Source of the DNA: Olavius algarvensis Delta 4 endosymbiont
Lineage (GTDB): Bacteria; Desulfobacterota; Desulfobacteria; Desulfobacterales; CAJINA01
Length of the DNA: 64,000 nucleotides
Assembly: GCA_905176665.1 (NCBI GenBank)
Contig: CAJINA010000072.1
Coordinates: 40,139 to 104,138 of the forward strand
Direction of reading: 5' to 3'
Positions 8,241 to 17,053 of this stretch are shown one piece after another (position 1 is the first letter of the stretch; each line of letters starts with the position of its first letter). The notes beneath the pieces were generated by a model, which was given only the letters and a program-made list of their open reading frames with translations, did no database searches and was not told the DNA's origin. The translations under genes were made by a program, and so were the position numbers.

Positions 8241-9206
8241 CTATTTGATCGAAAATATATTTCGTTCGATGAACTGCCAGATTGCCAGGTAATCCCCTTT
8301 TTCAATCAGGGCTTCCAGGGCGTTGATATCGATACTGTCCAACAGGTTCCAGAGCTTGTTGGTGAGCCGGCTGTTGGCCTCGAAGGTACCCCGTATGTCC
8401 CAGCGGGTCGGCGAGGTGTCGGAAGTCAGGTAATCGGTGTAGTCGTATTTTTTCAGGTAGTAGAGAAACTCGACATATTCCAGGAAGTGCTTGGTCCCGC
8501 AGAAGTAATCCCAATCCCATTTGCCGTCGTTGTCATTGACGTGGACATAGTAGCGGTGGCGACTTTCGGCCAGCAGAGCCACGGCCTCGGCCGGGTTTTC
8601 GTTGCCGTACATACTGTGGCCGAAATCCAGGGTCACCCCCATGGTGTCGGACTGAATGTCGTTGAGCAGACACAGGGCCTTGGCAGCCGTATCCACAAAA
8701 CAGCGCCCCCGGGTTTCGCTGGGTTTGTATTCGATAAACAGCGGGATGTCCCGGTTGTAATCGGCGGCTGCACCGATCGTTTCCACCAGGTGTTTCCAGG
8801 CCGCGGCGTAATCGTATTGAAATGAAAATTCATACCCGTCGCCCAACGGACAACAGGTCACCTTGTCCGCGCCCACCGCCGCTGCGAAATCTTTGGCCTC
8901 CTTGATTAAGGTCACGGCTTTGGCCCGGATAACCGGATCGGTAGAGGTTAACCCCCCGTTGCGAAATTCCGGTTCGGCCTTTACGTTGACATTGACGGCC
9001 GCGGTTTTCAGGTTGTATTTATCCAGCACGTTGCGGGTGGCTTGGGGGTCCTTGACTTCATAGGGGTATACGATCTCCACCCCGTCATATCCATCGATGC
9101 CGGCGAGCAACTCGAACTTTGCGTCCAGGTCAAGGGGGGTGTTGTATTCATGGAAGCGATCGCGGGTCTGGGACAGAAAGCCGGTGATAATCGCCATTTT
9201 TAACAT
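8241..9206 (-). CDS. Sugar phosphate isomerase/epimerase-like TIM-barrel protein
   Basis: This is a 321-residue xylose-isomerase-like (AP endonuclease 2 superfamily) protein. It shows the expected metal-ligand pattern: Glu in FIEYKPSE, Asp-x-x-His in LDFGHSMY, His-x-Asn in VHVNDND, and a final acidic residue in the LTSDTSPT area. Relatives include isomerases, epimerases and the decarboxylase OiaC of apionate catabolism. The ATG at 9206 is chosen over 9221 because GGAG lies 8 bases upstream. It lies directly between the transporter permease gene and the kinase gene, so it probably converts the imported compound or its keto form before or after phosphorylation. Confidence 0.8.
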   Translation of the reverse strand: MLKMAIITGFLSQTRDRFHEYNTPLDLDAKFELLAGIDGYDGVEIVYPYEVKDPQATRNVLDKYNLKTAAVNVNVKAEPEFRNGGLTSTDPVIRAKAVTLIKEAKDFAAAVGADKVTCCPLGDGYEFSFQYDYAAAWKHLVETIGAAADYNRDIPLFIEYKPSETRGRCFVDTAAKALCLLNDIQSDTMGVTLDFGHSMYGNENPAEAVALLAESRHRYYVHVNDNDGKWDWDYFCGTKHFLEYVEFLYYLKKYDYTDYLTSDTSPTRWDIRGTFEANSRLTNKLWNLLDSIDINALEALIEKGDYLAIWQFIERNIFSIK

Positions 9207-9253
9207 AGGTGAATTCTCCATTTACGATAGTGCTTCAATCTCGTGTAACCAAG

Positions 9254-10786
9254 CTATGGCCGCCGCAGGACACCCAGCAGGCGCGCCTTGATACCGGACA
9301 TCAGCCGTTTGTACCAGCCAAACTGGCTGATAATGGTCAGGACAATAATCAGAAATAAAATCAGGGATACCGGGCGCTGAAAAACCGGCATAAAGCTTCC
9401 CTGCGACACCATCAAGGCCCGCCTTACGTTTTCGTCCGCCATGGGGCCGAGGATGACGCCAATTACCAGCGGAGCGATGGGATAGCCCATGGTCGTCAGG
9501 AAGTAGCAGATAATACCCACCGGCAGCATCAGGTAAAGGTTGTAGATGTTCAGGCCTAGAGAGTAGGAGCCGATGATGCACAGCACCCCGATGATCGGCA
9601 TGAAGATCTGGGTCGGAATACGCAGCACCTTGACTACCTGTTTGGCCAGAATCATGCCGGTGATCCACATGGCGCATGAAGCCAGCAGCAAAATGGCGGC
9701 TACTTCCGTGATAAAGGTCGGATGTTCGAAGGTGATCATGGGCCCCGGCGTAACCCCGTGCAGCATCAGGGCGCCCAGCAGCATGGCCGCCGGCGGGCTG
9801 CCGGGGATGCCGAGATTCAACAAGGGGATCATAGCGCCCCCGACACAGGCGTTGTTGGCGGTTTCGCTGGCCAGCACCCCTTTCAGTTCACCCTTGCCGA
9901 ATGTCTCCGGGTGTTTGGAGGTGTTCTTGGCGGTGCCGTAGGAGACCCATCCGGCAATGTCTTCGCCGATGCCCGGTACCGATCCGATGCCGACCCCGAT
10001 CAGGGCGCTGCGGCCGATGGCCGGGATGTTGCGGACGACGGTGCCGATTTCGGGTATGATCCGCTGCAGTTTCTGGGCTTTCCCGATCTGGAATTTGTCT
10101 TTTAGCACGTCGATGATCTGAGGAATGCCGAAGGCGCCGATGAGGACCGGAACCACTTCGATACCGCTTTCCAGCTCCGAAATGCCGAATGTGAACCGGG
10201 GGAAAAATTGCAGCTGATCCCGTCCGATACACGCCAGGAAAAGACCGAGGAAGCCCGATATCCAGCCCTTGATCACCAGGTCGGGGCTGGTCAGGGTTCC
10301 TGAAATGAGAATCCCGAAAAAGGCCAGTAAAAAGAATTCGAACGAGGTGAACTCCAGGGCAAACTTCGAAATGATCGGCGAAATGGCCACGATGAAAAAC
10401 ATGGAAATGGTGGTGCCGATGGCGGATGCCGTGGTGGTCAGCCCGATGGCCCGGCCGCCTTCCCCCTTGCGGGCCAGGGGATATCCGTCCAGGGCCGTGG
10501 CCGCGGCGGCCGCCGTGCCCGGAATATTGATCAGGATCGAGGCATAGGAGCCCCCATAGGTGCCGCCGACGTAAATGGCCAGCAGGCAGACCATGGCCAG
10601 GGAGGTATCCATGGAATAGGTCAGGGCGGTCAACAGGGCCACGCCCGGGGTAGAGGTCAGGCCGGGCATGGCGCCGAACAGGATCCCCAGCATCACGGAG
10701 CCGAAGAGAATGGCGACGGAAGCGGGATCGGAGACCAGGTTGAAGATAATGCCCAGGAAGGTCCCAATGCGTTCAAACAACTGCAT
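9254..10786 (-). CDS. tctA: Tripartite tricarboxylate transporter permease, TctA family
   Basis: This is a 510-residue polytopic membrane protein. The conserved TctA blocks are present: FGAMPGLTSTPGVALL, GTYGGSYASILINIPGT, ALDGYPLARKG, and the second-half repeat IGVGIGSVPGIGEDIAGWVSYGTAK. It forms the large channel subunit of a secondary transporter that takes a carboxylate from the periplasmic TctC protein using an ion gradient. It overlaps no neighbour; TctB ends 14 bp upstream and a sugar-isomerase-like gene follows after 47 bp. The downstream sugar-acid enzymes imply that the cargo is a sugar acid rather than citrate. Confidence 0.92.
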   Translation of the reverse strand: MQLFERIGTFLGIIFNLVSDPASVAILFGSVMLGILFGAMPGLTSTPGVALLTALTYSMDTSLAMVCLLAIYVGGTYGGSYASILINIPGTAAAAATALDGYPLARKGEGGRAIGLTTTASAIGTTISMFFIVAISPIISKFALEFTSFEFFLLAFFGILISGTLTSPDLVIKGWISGFLGLFLACIGRDQLQFFPRFTFGISELESGIEVVPVLIGAFGIPQIIDVLKDKFQIGKAQKLQRIIPEIGTVVRNIPAIGRSALIGVGIGSVPGIGEDIAGWVSYGTAKNTSKHPETFGKGELKGVLASETANNACVGGAMIPLLNLGIPGSPPAAMLLGALMLHGVTPGPMITFEHPTFITEVAAILLLASCAMWITGMILAKQVVKVLRIPTQIFMPIIGVLCIIGSYSLGLNIYNLYLMLPVGIICYFLTTMGYPIAPLVIGVILGPMADENVRRALMVSQGSFMPVFQRPVSLILFLIIVLTIISQFGWYKRLMSGIKARLLGVLRRP

Positions 10787-10800
10787 AACCCAATAGACTC

Positions 10801-11565
10801 CTAATAATCATAGTACCAGATAGTATCCAGCAGCTCGACCACCACCCCTTCGAAGGGCATGGGGACCAGCAGCAGGAATTTGAAGATGATACCCACGGTA
10901 AAGGGGGCGCAGAAGGCCAGCAGCAGACAGATACGGTATTTACGTCGCAGCTCGATCTGATCCTTCACCAGTTGCCAGGCAAATATTGCAAAGGCCGCAA
11001 TACACAGCAGCATCAGCCAGTCACCGGGGTAATTCCAGGATTTGGCGAGCAGCGCATCGAGGCCGGCGGCAAAAAAGACGATCAGCAGGATCGTGACCGC
11101 GATGAAAAACAACATGATATTGAAGAGCAACCGGTCATCATCAAAATAGAACATGCTGATGAACACCATCAGGAAAAAGACGGCCGCCGGAAAGAAATCA
11201 ATCCTGGGAATCATGACAAAAATAAAACTGCTGAAAACCAGCACGATGGCATAAAACCGGATGGTTGCCGGCTGCTTCAGAAAAGCGACGAGTTCCGAAC
11301 TGGTCAGATAACCAAAGACCGCCCTCAGCTGCTGCAAACCGACGGATTTCAAGGCAATGGCGGTAAGCGCAATGCCCAGCAGGGCAATGATGGCGCCGAT
11401 GAACAGGGGGAAAATGGCTGGTGAGACGTACCAGACATTTTGCACGCCGCCATAGGTGTCTTTCATGGGCATCTGCAGGGCCTGGTAGACGACGAACAGG
11501 CCGAACAGGAACATAAGTGCCCCGGAAAAGATGTCCGCTTTCCTCAGCGTGTCTTTTTCCAGCAT
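10801..11565 (-). CDS. tctB: Tripartite tricarboxylate transporter small membrane subunit, TctB family
   Basis: This is a 254-residue membrane protein, longer than the roughly 150 residues common for TctB. An N-terminal helix (IFSGALMFLFGLFVVYQAL) is followed by a YGGVQNVWYVSPAIFPLFIG segment and four or five more hydrophobic stretches. TctB is the small subunit pairing with TctA. Identification rests on topology and position between tctC and tctA. The extra C-terminal helices and charged LVKDQIELRRKYR loop are unusual and may be lineage-specific. The ATG is preceded by GGGGATTAATCAACC. Confidence 0.8.
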   Translation of the reverse strand: MLEKDTLRKADIFSGALMFLFGLFVVYQALQMPMKDTYGGVQNVWYVSPAIFPLFIGAIIALLGIALTAIALKSVGLQQLRAVFGYLTSSELVAFLKQPATIRFYAIVLVFSSFIFVMIPRIDFFPAAVFFLMVFISMFYFDDDRLLFNIMLFFIAVTILLIVFFAAGLDALLAKSWNYPGDWLMLLCIAAFAIFAWQLVKDQIELRRKYRICLLLAFCAPFTVGIIFKFLLLVPMPFEGVVVELLDTIWYYDY

Positions 11566-11701
11566 GGTTGATTAATCCCCTAGATACGTTTATGATTCTT
11601 GCTGAACCGGGCGAAGATACCCTGCCGAGGAGACCCTCGCCCGGCTCCCGGGCTGGTATCAGCCGATACCAGCCCACTCTCACTTCTTGTCCATATCCGT
11701 C

Positions 11702-12706
11702 CTACGGTTTAGGAATCCCCAGTGTCGCAGGATTGACTTTGGCGGCGCCCAGTTCCCAGAGGGTCCAGGCGAAGTTGGATTCCAGAGCATTGAAGACCGC
11801 CTTGGATTCCGCGCCGCTCTTACCCGACAGCAGGTAATAATTGGCCTTGGCCCAGCCTTTCACCTTATCGGTGGCGATGGCTTTCTTGAAGGCCTTGTCA
11901 ATGGCGGCTTTGGCATCGGCCGGGGCATCCGCCGGAACTGCAAATCCGATGGCCTGTGAGATCGGGAGGTACTTGGACAGGTTCGGATACGTATCAAAGG
12001 TTGACGGAATGGTGCCCAGGCCTTCGACGTCAAAGGAGTCGGGGATCAGCATGCCCAGGGCGCGCAGTTTGCCGCCGCGCAGCAGCTGCTGCTGTTCGGC
12101 CAGGGAGGTGACGATTACGGTCACTTCGCCGGTCATGGCCGCATTCTGGGCCGGGGCGGAACCTTTGTAGGGGATGAAGTTGAATTTCGCCCCGCTGCCG
12201 TTTTCGATGGCCAGCAGGTTCAGGTGATGGATAGAGCCGGCCCCGCTGGCAGCTGCTTTGATGTTGCCCGGATTCTTCTTGGCCGCTTCGATCAGGTCTT
12301 TAAAGGTTTTGTACGGAGCATCCGGAGTGACCGAAATAACATCCGGGGAGCCGCCGACAATAAAGGTATCCCAGACATCGAATTTCTTGTCCCAGCCACC
12401 CTGCACGCCGGCGGTGACATTGGATTCGGACAGGCCGCAGAGCGTGTAGCCGTCATGTTTCTGCTTGTAGGCATAGCTCATGCCGACCGAACCGGCCACG
12501 CCGCCGGTTTTATTGATCACATTGATGTTTACGCCGAGAAAAGGGGCCATTTCAGCCGTGATCATGCGTACGCAGGTGTCGGTTCCCCCGCCGGCACCCC
12601 AAACCACTGCTGCGGTGATGTTTCTTCTGGGGAAGGCCTTGCCGGCGTAAGCACCGGTTGTGACCACCAGAAGTATTACCAGACTAATCGCTAAGATTCT
12701 TTTCAT
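11702..12706 (-). CDS. tctC: Tripartite tricarboxylate transporter substrate-binding protein, TctC family
   Basis: This is a 334-residue exported protein. The signal peptide MKRILAISLVILLVVTTGAYA ends in an AYA-type cleavage site. The mature part has the TctC (Bug) signatures: a WGAGGGTDTCVR carboxylate-binding loop, NKTGGVAGSVGM, FIPYKGSAPAQNAAMTGEV and a late GFAVPADAP segment. It captures a carboxylate in the periplasm for TctAB. ATG 12706 has GGAGGGATTGAA just upstream; a longer frame starting at 12757 lacks this. It is the first structural gene after the GntR regulator, separated from it by about 360 bp that contain repeat R4. That position implies its own promoter or readthrough. Confidence 0.92.
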   Translation of the reverse strand: MKRILAISLVILLVVTTGAYAGKAFPRRNITAAVVWGAGGGTDTCVRMITAEMAPFLGVNINVINKTGGVAGSVGMSYAYKQKHDGYTLCGLSESNVTAGVQGGWDKKFDVWDTFIVGGSPDVISVTPDAPYKTFKDLIEAAKKNPGNIKAAASGAGSIHHLNLLAIENGSGAKFNFIPYKGSAPAQNAAMTGEVTVIVTSLAEQQQLLRGGKLRALGMLIPDSFDVEGLGTIPSTFDTYPNLSKYLPISQAIGFAVPADAPADAKAAIDKAFKKAIATDKVKGWAKANYYLLSGKSGAESKAVFNALESNFAWTLWELGAAKVNPATLGIPKP

Positions 12707-12875
12707 TTCAATCCCTCCAAGTAAGTGTTTAGTGGTTGCTATTTTGCCCTTTGCCAAAAAAGGTACATTCGCGGCCGGGCGGTTAAATCGGACATCCCCC
12801 TGGTATGCCCGCTGCCGGGCAGCCGGTGTGAGCGCTGTTCAGCAGGCCGGCCACAGGCCATGCTCGGTTTTACTG

Positions 12876-13066
12876 GAAGCTATCTCAAAAAACGGATTTT
12901 GGTTCAAAATCAAGGCGGCCGCGAGGTGCCCCGCGTTGCGGGACTTCCCGCTTGGTCTATTTCCTCGATGGGGGGTCGCAACCCATAGGAATACTGGAGT
13001 ATTTCGAGGACTTGAACCGAGCGACCAACGCCGAGTTTGGGAAAAAAGACTTTTTGAGATGGCTTC
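12876..13066. repeat. R-family palindromic repeat, copy R4
   Basis: Arms GAAGCTATCTCAAAAA (from 12876) and TTTTTGAGATGGCTTC (to 13066) pair with one mismatch. The centre reads GGAATACTGGAGTATTTCGAGG. The interior contains GGATTTTGGTTCAAAATC and a GCGGGACTTCCCGC hairpin shared with R7 and R10. It lies between the gntR stop (5 bp away) and the tctC promoter region. Confidence 0.85.
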
Positions 13067-13070
13067 GGGT

Positions 13071-13760
13071 CTATTCACCTCCTTTTATGACTGTCATCTG
13101 CTGCCGGCCTTTTTCCTGTTTCAAACGCGCAATGCCTTTTTGAAAATGCCGCCGCATGAGACCTTCGGCCCTTTCTGCATCCCGGTTGCAGATCGCGTCG
13201 ATGATCTCTTGGTGCTCCTTGATTGTCTCGTCAGGTTCCCGAATCAATCCTTCGTGGAGCAGGTTTTGATAGGCGAGGCTGATAATATCAAAGGTCTGCA
13301 GCATGGTGGTTAGAAGTTCTTTAGAACCGGTACCGGTGACGAATGTATGAAACTTTTTATCCTCCTTCGAGTAGGCCTGGATATCGGTGATGCTTTTGGA
13401 TCCTGCAAACTCTTTGAAGAAACCCTTCAGGGTTTTGATTTCTACATCGGTGATTTTCTTGGCTGCTTTGCGGGCTGCCAGGCCTTCCAGGACCTCGCGG
13501 ATCTCAAAAATGCTGATCATTTCTTGGCGGGAGAACAGGCGGACATAGTAGCCGCGGCGAGGTTTGGCCTCCACCAGCCGCTCATGCTCCAGAAACTTCA
13601 GGGCGCTGATCAGAGGCGTGCGGCTGACACCCAGTTCGCCGGCCAGTTTTTCCTGGGGAATTTTCTGCCCGGGCAACAACGTGCGGTCTTCGATCATCTG
13701 CTTGATGATCTGGTAGACTTTCTGGTCCAGATTTTCATATTCAGCGCCTAGATTCTTCAT
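13071..13760 (-). CDS. GntR-family transcriptional regulator with FCD domain (FadR subfamily)
   Basis: This is a 229-residue protein. The N-terminal winged helix has the GntR pattern LPGQKIPQEKLAGELGVSRTP followed by ALKFLEHERLVEAKPRRGYYV. The C-terminal helical FCD domain shows the metal and ligand pattern: Arg-Glu in FEIREVLEG, a DxxFH element (KEDKKFHTFV), and a final HQEIIDAICNRDAERAEGLMRRH block. FCD regulators bind small carboxylates or sugar acids. The ATG at 13760 follows AGAAGGAACC; the frame is open further upstream but without a site. It heads the tct-kinase-aldolase-panB operon and very likely controls it and itself through the palindrome 47 bp upstream. Confidence 0.9.
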   Translation of the reverse strand: MKNLGAEYENLDQKVYQIIKQMIEDRTLLPGQKIPQEKLAGELGVSRTPLISALKFLEHERLVEAKPRRGYYVRLFSRQEMISIFEIREVLEGLAARKAAKKITDVEIKTLKGFFKEFAGSKSITDIQAYSKEDKKFHTFVTGTGSKELLTTMLQTFDIISLAYQNLLHEGLIREPDETIKEHQEIIDAICNRDAERAEGLMRRHFQKGIARLKQEKGRQQMTVIKGGE

Positions 13761-13806
13761 GTGAGGTTCCTTCTGGAGTTTGAATGAGGCCCGCTTACAT
13801 TGTATA

Positions 13807-13823
13807 TTGTATTTTGAATACAA
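13807..13823. promoter_or_regulatory. Probable GntR operator upstream of gntR
   Basis: TTGTATTTTGAATACAA is a perfect dyad (TTGTATT, 3-bp spacer, AATACAA), 47 bp upstream of the gntR start codon in an AT-rich promoter-like stretch. TTGTAT-type dyads are typical of FCD-class GntR regulators. Flanking TATTGTAT and ATTCAATA extend the imperfect symmetry. Autoregulation is inferred; no similar dyad was found directly upstream of tctC. Confidence 0.65.
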
Positions 13824-13957
13824 AATTCAATATCCAAAACAAGTGGTCGCGTCAAGCTTTATTTACAGTCCCTTTAGGGGGTATCGAACAAGGGGGATGT
13901 CCATTGATCTAAGTGTAATATTCTGTTTTAAAAGGGAATATAACTTTTCAGAATGAT

Positions 13958-15949
13958 TCAGGAAAGGTGCGCTTTGCCCGGTTTGAAGCGGCGGACACGC
14001 GATTTCAAGGCGTGCAGGTGATCGGGACGGCTGCCGTTTGCATAGCGGATGCCGACATACAGATTGGTAATCCGGCGGATATCCGGCTCAAGATCCGGGC
14101 GGGCGGCAATGACCGCGCGGGCATAATCCCGCGGTCCCAGGAAGGGAGCCCGCGGCAGGCCGGCCGCCGCCATCCGCAGGCAAAATGACAGGTAGGCCTG
14201 CCGGGCTTCATCCGGGGGCCCGTTTGAGCCCGGGCGGCGGCGCCGGGCAGCCAGCAGGAGAAGTCCGACGGTGTACAGACCGGTGCCTGCAATGACCACG
14301 GCCAGCCCCAGCAGGGGTGTTTTCCAGCCGCCGGCATCCAGGCCGAGGCCTTTAAAGAGGGCCCGCTGCTGGGAACGAGAGTAGACGATGACCCAGTGGT
14401 TCCATTGGGTGTTGGCCAGGTCCCAGCCGAACTGGATTTGCTTCCAGGTGTCGGCCAGGGGGCCCAGGTAAGCATACGCTTGACCCAGGGTCTCCCGGTC
14501 ACTCGCTGCCAGCGCGGCCGCCACTCCCTGGCTCACCCGCGCCGGGGCCACCACCGACGTTGGATCGACCCAGGTCCAGCCCGATTCCGGCAGCCAGACC
14601 TCCACCCACACATGGGCATCGGATTGTCGGACGATAACGTAATCTCCAAAAGGATTTTCCTCCGCACCAAGATAGCCCCCGATGATGCGGGCCGGGACGC
14701 CGGCCGCCCGCATCAGGAAGGTGTAAGCGGTGGCATAGTGCTCGCAGTAGCCCCGCCGGGTCTTAAACAGAAAATCGTCGACCATGTCCGGACCGACGGG
14801 CGGGACCTGCAGTGTATACAAAAATTGGTTGCTCCTGAGAAAGGCCAGGCCCCGGTTTACGATGTCCAAAGGCCTCTGGGCTGCGGCCGCCCAGCGTTGG
14901 GCCAGGGCCCTGGCTCGGGGATTGCCTTTTGCGGGGAGATCCAGCGTCGGTTGATCCTCGGCCCGGAAGGCGCCGGTGTGGTAGCGGGTGTGCGACACCA
15001 CTTCATAGCGGAACAGGGCGTTTACCTTGCGCCACGTGCGCAGGGCACCATCGGAGTAGATCCGCGTCCGCCGCGAACTTTCAAAAGGCCGGTCCAGGGC
15101 GAAAAGCCAGCGCTGGCGGTGAGGTTCGAGGGTGACCGTATAGGCAACCGGCTGGGTGTCGGGCAGGGGCGGCAGGTAGCGCCAGGAACGGCCCCCCGGT
15201 GTCCAGGTGCGGCCGTCAAAGTGCGTAAACACGATGCCCCGCCAGTACAATTGATGCTGGGGCGGCGGGGGGCCCTGAAATTCCACCCGGAAGGCGATGG
15301 TGGCGTCATCCACCAGGTCCGTTACACTACCGGGTGACAGCCGGTCGGAAAAGCCGATCTTGCCGGCTGTCGGCCGCGGTACGCCCCACAGGCCGCCGTA
15401 AGGCCGCGGAAAGAACACGAACAGTACGATGGTCAGGGGCAGGGCGAGAACCATGATGCGGCCGGCCGTGCGCAGGTTGTGGCCAAAGTCCCCGCCGGGG
15501 TCATTGATACGAATGAGCACCGCTGTGGTGATGAAAGCCGAACTTCCCATGTACAGGGTCATGCCGAGGGCATTGGAATAGAACAGGTTGGTAATGACCA
15601 GGAAATAGCTTAAAAAAAGCGTCATCATACGATCGCGGTGATTGCGGATTTCAAGGGGCTTCAAACTGACCATCAGGGCCAGTAAGCCGACGCCGGCATC
15701 CAGGCCGAACGAAAATCCGTAGGTGGCCAGGCCGACAGTCAGTCCGGCCAATGTCAGTACCTGGCGCGTCTTTGTTCCCGGCACCAGCCAGCCTCTCCGG
15801 GCGATGCCCCAGGCATATCCCCAAAAACCCAGAACCCAGGCCAGAATCCAGAGCGGCAGACGAAATACGTGTGGCGCCAGGGCCACGACCAGGGCGGCAA
15901 GAATGTAGGGTAGAGACTGCGTCCCGCGATCCGGGGAAGGAGGCCCCAT
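13958..15949 (-). CDS. TgpA-like membrane transglutaminase (DUF3488 and transglutaminase-like domains)
   Basis: This is a 663-residue protein. The first ~190 residues hold six or so membrane helices (DUF3488). A periplasmic transglutaminase-like domain follows, with the catalytic triad visible as RRGYCEHYATAY (Cys), SDAHVWVEVW (His) and WVDPTSV (Asp). A late helix (VVIAGTGLYTVGLLLLAA) precedes a cytoplasmic DUF4129-like tail. Such proteins form an operon with MoxR and DUF58 genes and are thought to modify or process periplasmic proteins; substrates are unknown. The start overlaps the DUF58 stop (TGATG) with GGAGG upstream, indicating translational coupling. Confidence 0.9.
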   Translation of the reverse strand: MGPPSPDRGTQSLPYILAALVVALAPHVFRLPLWILAWVLGFWGYAWGIARRGWLVPGTKTRQVLTLAGLTVGLATYGFSFGLDAGVGLLALMVSLKPLEIRNHRDRMMTLFLSYFLVITNLFYSNALGMTLYMGSSAFITTAVLIRINDPGGDFGHNLRTAGRIMVLALPLTIVLFVFFPRPYGGLWGVPRPTAGKIGFSDRLSPGSVTDLVDDATIAFRVEFQGPPPPQHQLYWRGIVFTHFDGRTWTPGGRSWRYLPPLPDTQPVAYTVTLEPHRQRWLFALDRPFESSRRTRIYSDGALRTWRKVNALFRYEVVSHTRYHTGAFRAEDQPTLDLPAKGNPRARALAQRWAAAAQRPLDIVNRGLAFLRSNQFLYTLQVPPVGPDMVDDFLFKTRRGYCEHYATAYTFLMRAAGVPARIIGGYLGAEENPFGDYVIVRQSDAHVWVEVWLPESGWTWVDPTSVVAPARVSQGVAAALAASDRETLGQAYAYLGPLADTWKQIQFGWDLANTQWNHWVIVYSRSQQRALFKGLGLDAGGWKTPLLGLAVVIAGTGLYTVGLLLLAARRRRPGSNGPPDEARQAYLSFCLRMAAAGLPRAPFLGPRDYARAVIAARPDLEPDIRRITNLYVGIRYANGSRPDHLHALKSRVRRFKPGKAHLS

Positions 15950-16986
15950 CAGGGCACCTCCTTGTGGTCCGCGCCGTGGCGGCCGACCATTTTATCCGGT
16001 CCCGGCCGGGAATACGTGTCGGAAGCGGATGTGCCGCCGGGCAGCCCGAACAAAGCCAGGTGCGCCAGACAGGCCCGCAGGTGGTTTTCTCCCCGGGCCG
16101 GCGGGACGACGGCCGTCGGTAGACGGAGCCCGAATTGCAGCCCGGCCCGATGGGCGTTCAACACCATGCCGCACATGCGGGACAGCTTGCGTTCAAGGTC
16201 CGGCTCTTTAATCGCTTGCCAGTCGATGGTCAGCATGCGGCCCGACTCACCGGTGAATTGCTTGATCAGCAAACCCTGGCCCCGGGAAAAAGCTTTCCAG
16301 GAAATTTGGCCGAGGCTGTCGCCGGGCTGATAGGGGCGCAGCCCGGCAAAGTCGTCCACCCCCGGTCCGGACTGACCCGAACCCGTCCCGGATACGGGTT
16401 CACCGGGGACGGTCTGCAAGGATCCATCGATGGGGCGCGGATACACCAGGCAGCCGGCCGAATGCGGCAAGGTCAACCGGGCTTTGAAAAGTCCGAAAGG
16501 ATAACTGGTAGAAAGTTCCAGGGGCTCCGGCGTCAGCAGGCCCCGTTTTCCGGCCGGGATGCTGATCGTCACTGAGGACGGCGAGTCATTTACCTGGTCA
16601 ACCGTGGCTGGTTCCTCGCTGGTCAGACTGACGGCAATGGCCCGGGCGGCCGGATCGGTTTTGCGCAGCGCCACTTCAAAGTGCGCGGATTCGCCGGCAA
16701 ACACCGGCTTGGCGCGCAGATAGGCCAGGTTTATGCCGGCCAGGTTGCGACGGGTATGCCATATGGAAACCGCCGCCATGCTACCCAGCAGGAAGGTCAA
16801 CAGGAAACCAAGGTTGTTGTTGCTGTTGAGCGAGCCTACCAGCATGGCCACCAGGATGAAGAGGAAGGCATACCCAAACCGGGTTGGGCGGACATGGATC
16901 TTGGGTTCTACCTGGGCCGCCTTGGCTCGCGGCGACCGCAACGGATGGTGTTTGGTTCCAGTCGGTGTGACGGTTTCAGAAGTCAT
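15949..16986 (-). CDS. DUF58 domain-containing membrane protein
   Basis: This is a 345-residue protein. Two adjacent hydrophobic helices (residues 38-80: GYAFLFILVAMLVGSL and LGFLLTFLLGSMAAVSIW) are followed by a beta-rich region. The DUF58 signature is DDFAGLRPYQPGDSLGQISW around residue 225, then KAFSRGQGLLIKQF. The family is vWA-related and associates with MoxR AAA+ ATPases. The usual DxSxS metal site is replaced by TIDWQAI, so metal binding is doubtful. It is the middle gene of the moxR-DUF58-transglutaminase operon, 67 bp after moxR. The ATG is preceded by AGGTTTAT. Confidence 0.9.
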   Translation of the reverse strand: MTSETVTPTGTKHHPLRSPRAKAAQVEPKIHVRPTRFGYAFLFILVAMLVGSLNSNNNLGFLLTFLLGSMAAVSIWHTRRNLAGINLAYLRAKPVFAGESAHFEVALRKTDPAARAIAVSLTSEEPATVDQVNDSPSSVTISIPAGKRGLLTPEPLELSTSYPFGLFKARLTLPHSAGCLVYPRPIDGSLQTVPGEPVSGTGSGQSGPGVDDFAGLRPYQPGDSLGQISWKAFSRGQGLLIKQFTGESGRMLTIDWQAIKEPDLERKLSRMCGMVLNAHRAGLQFGLRLPTAVVPPARGENHLRACLAHLALFGLPGGTSASDTYSRPGPDKMVGRHGADHKEVP

Positions 16987-17053
16987 ATAAACCTATCGGC
17001 AAAGCAAGCTAAACCGCGGCCATTACTACGCGGCCGAGAAGGCCTGCGGATGC

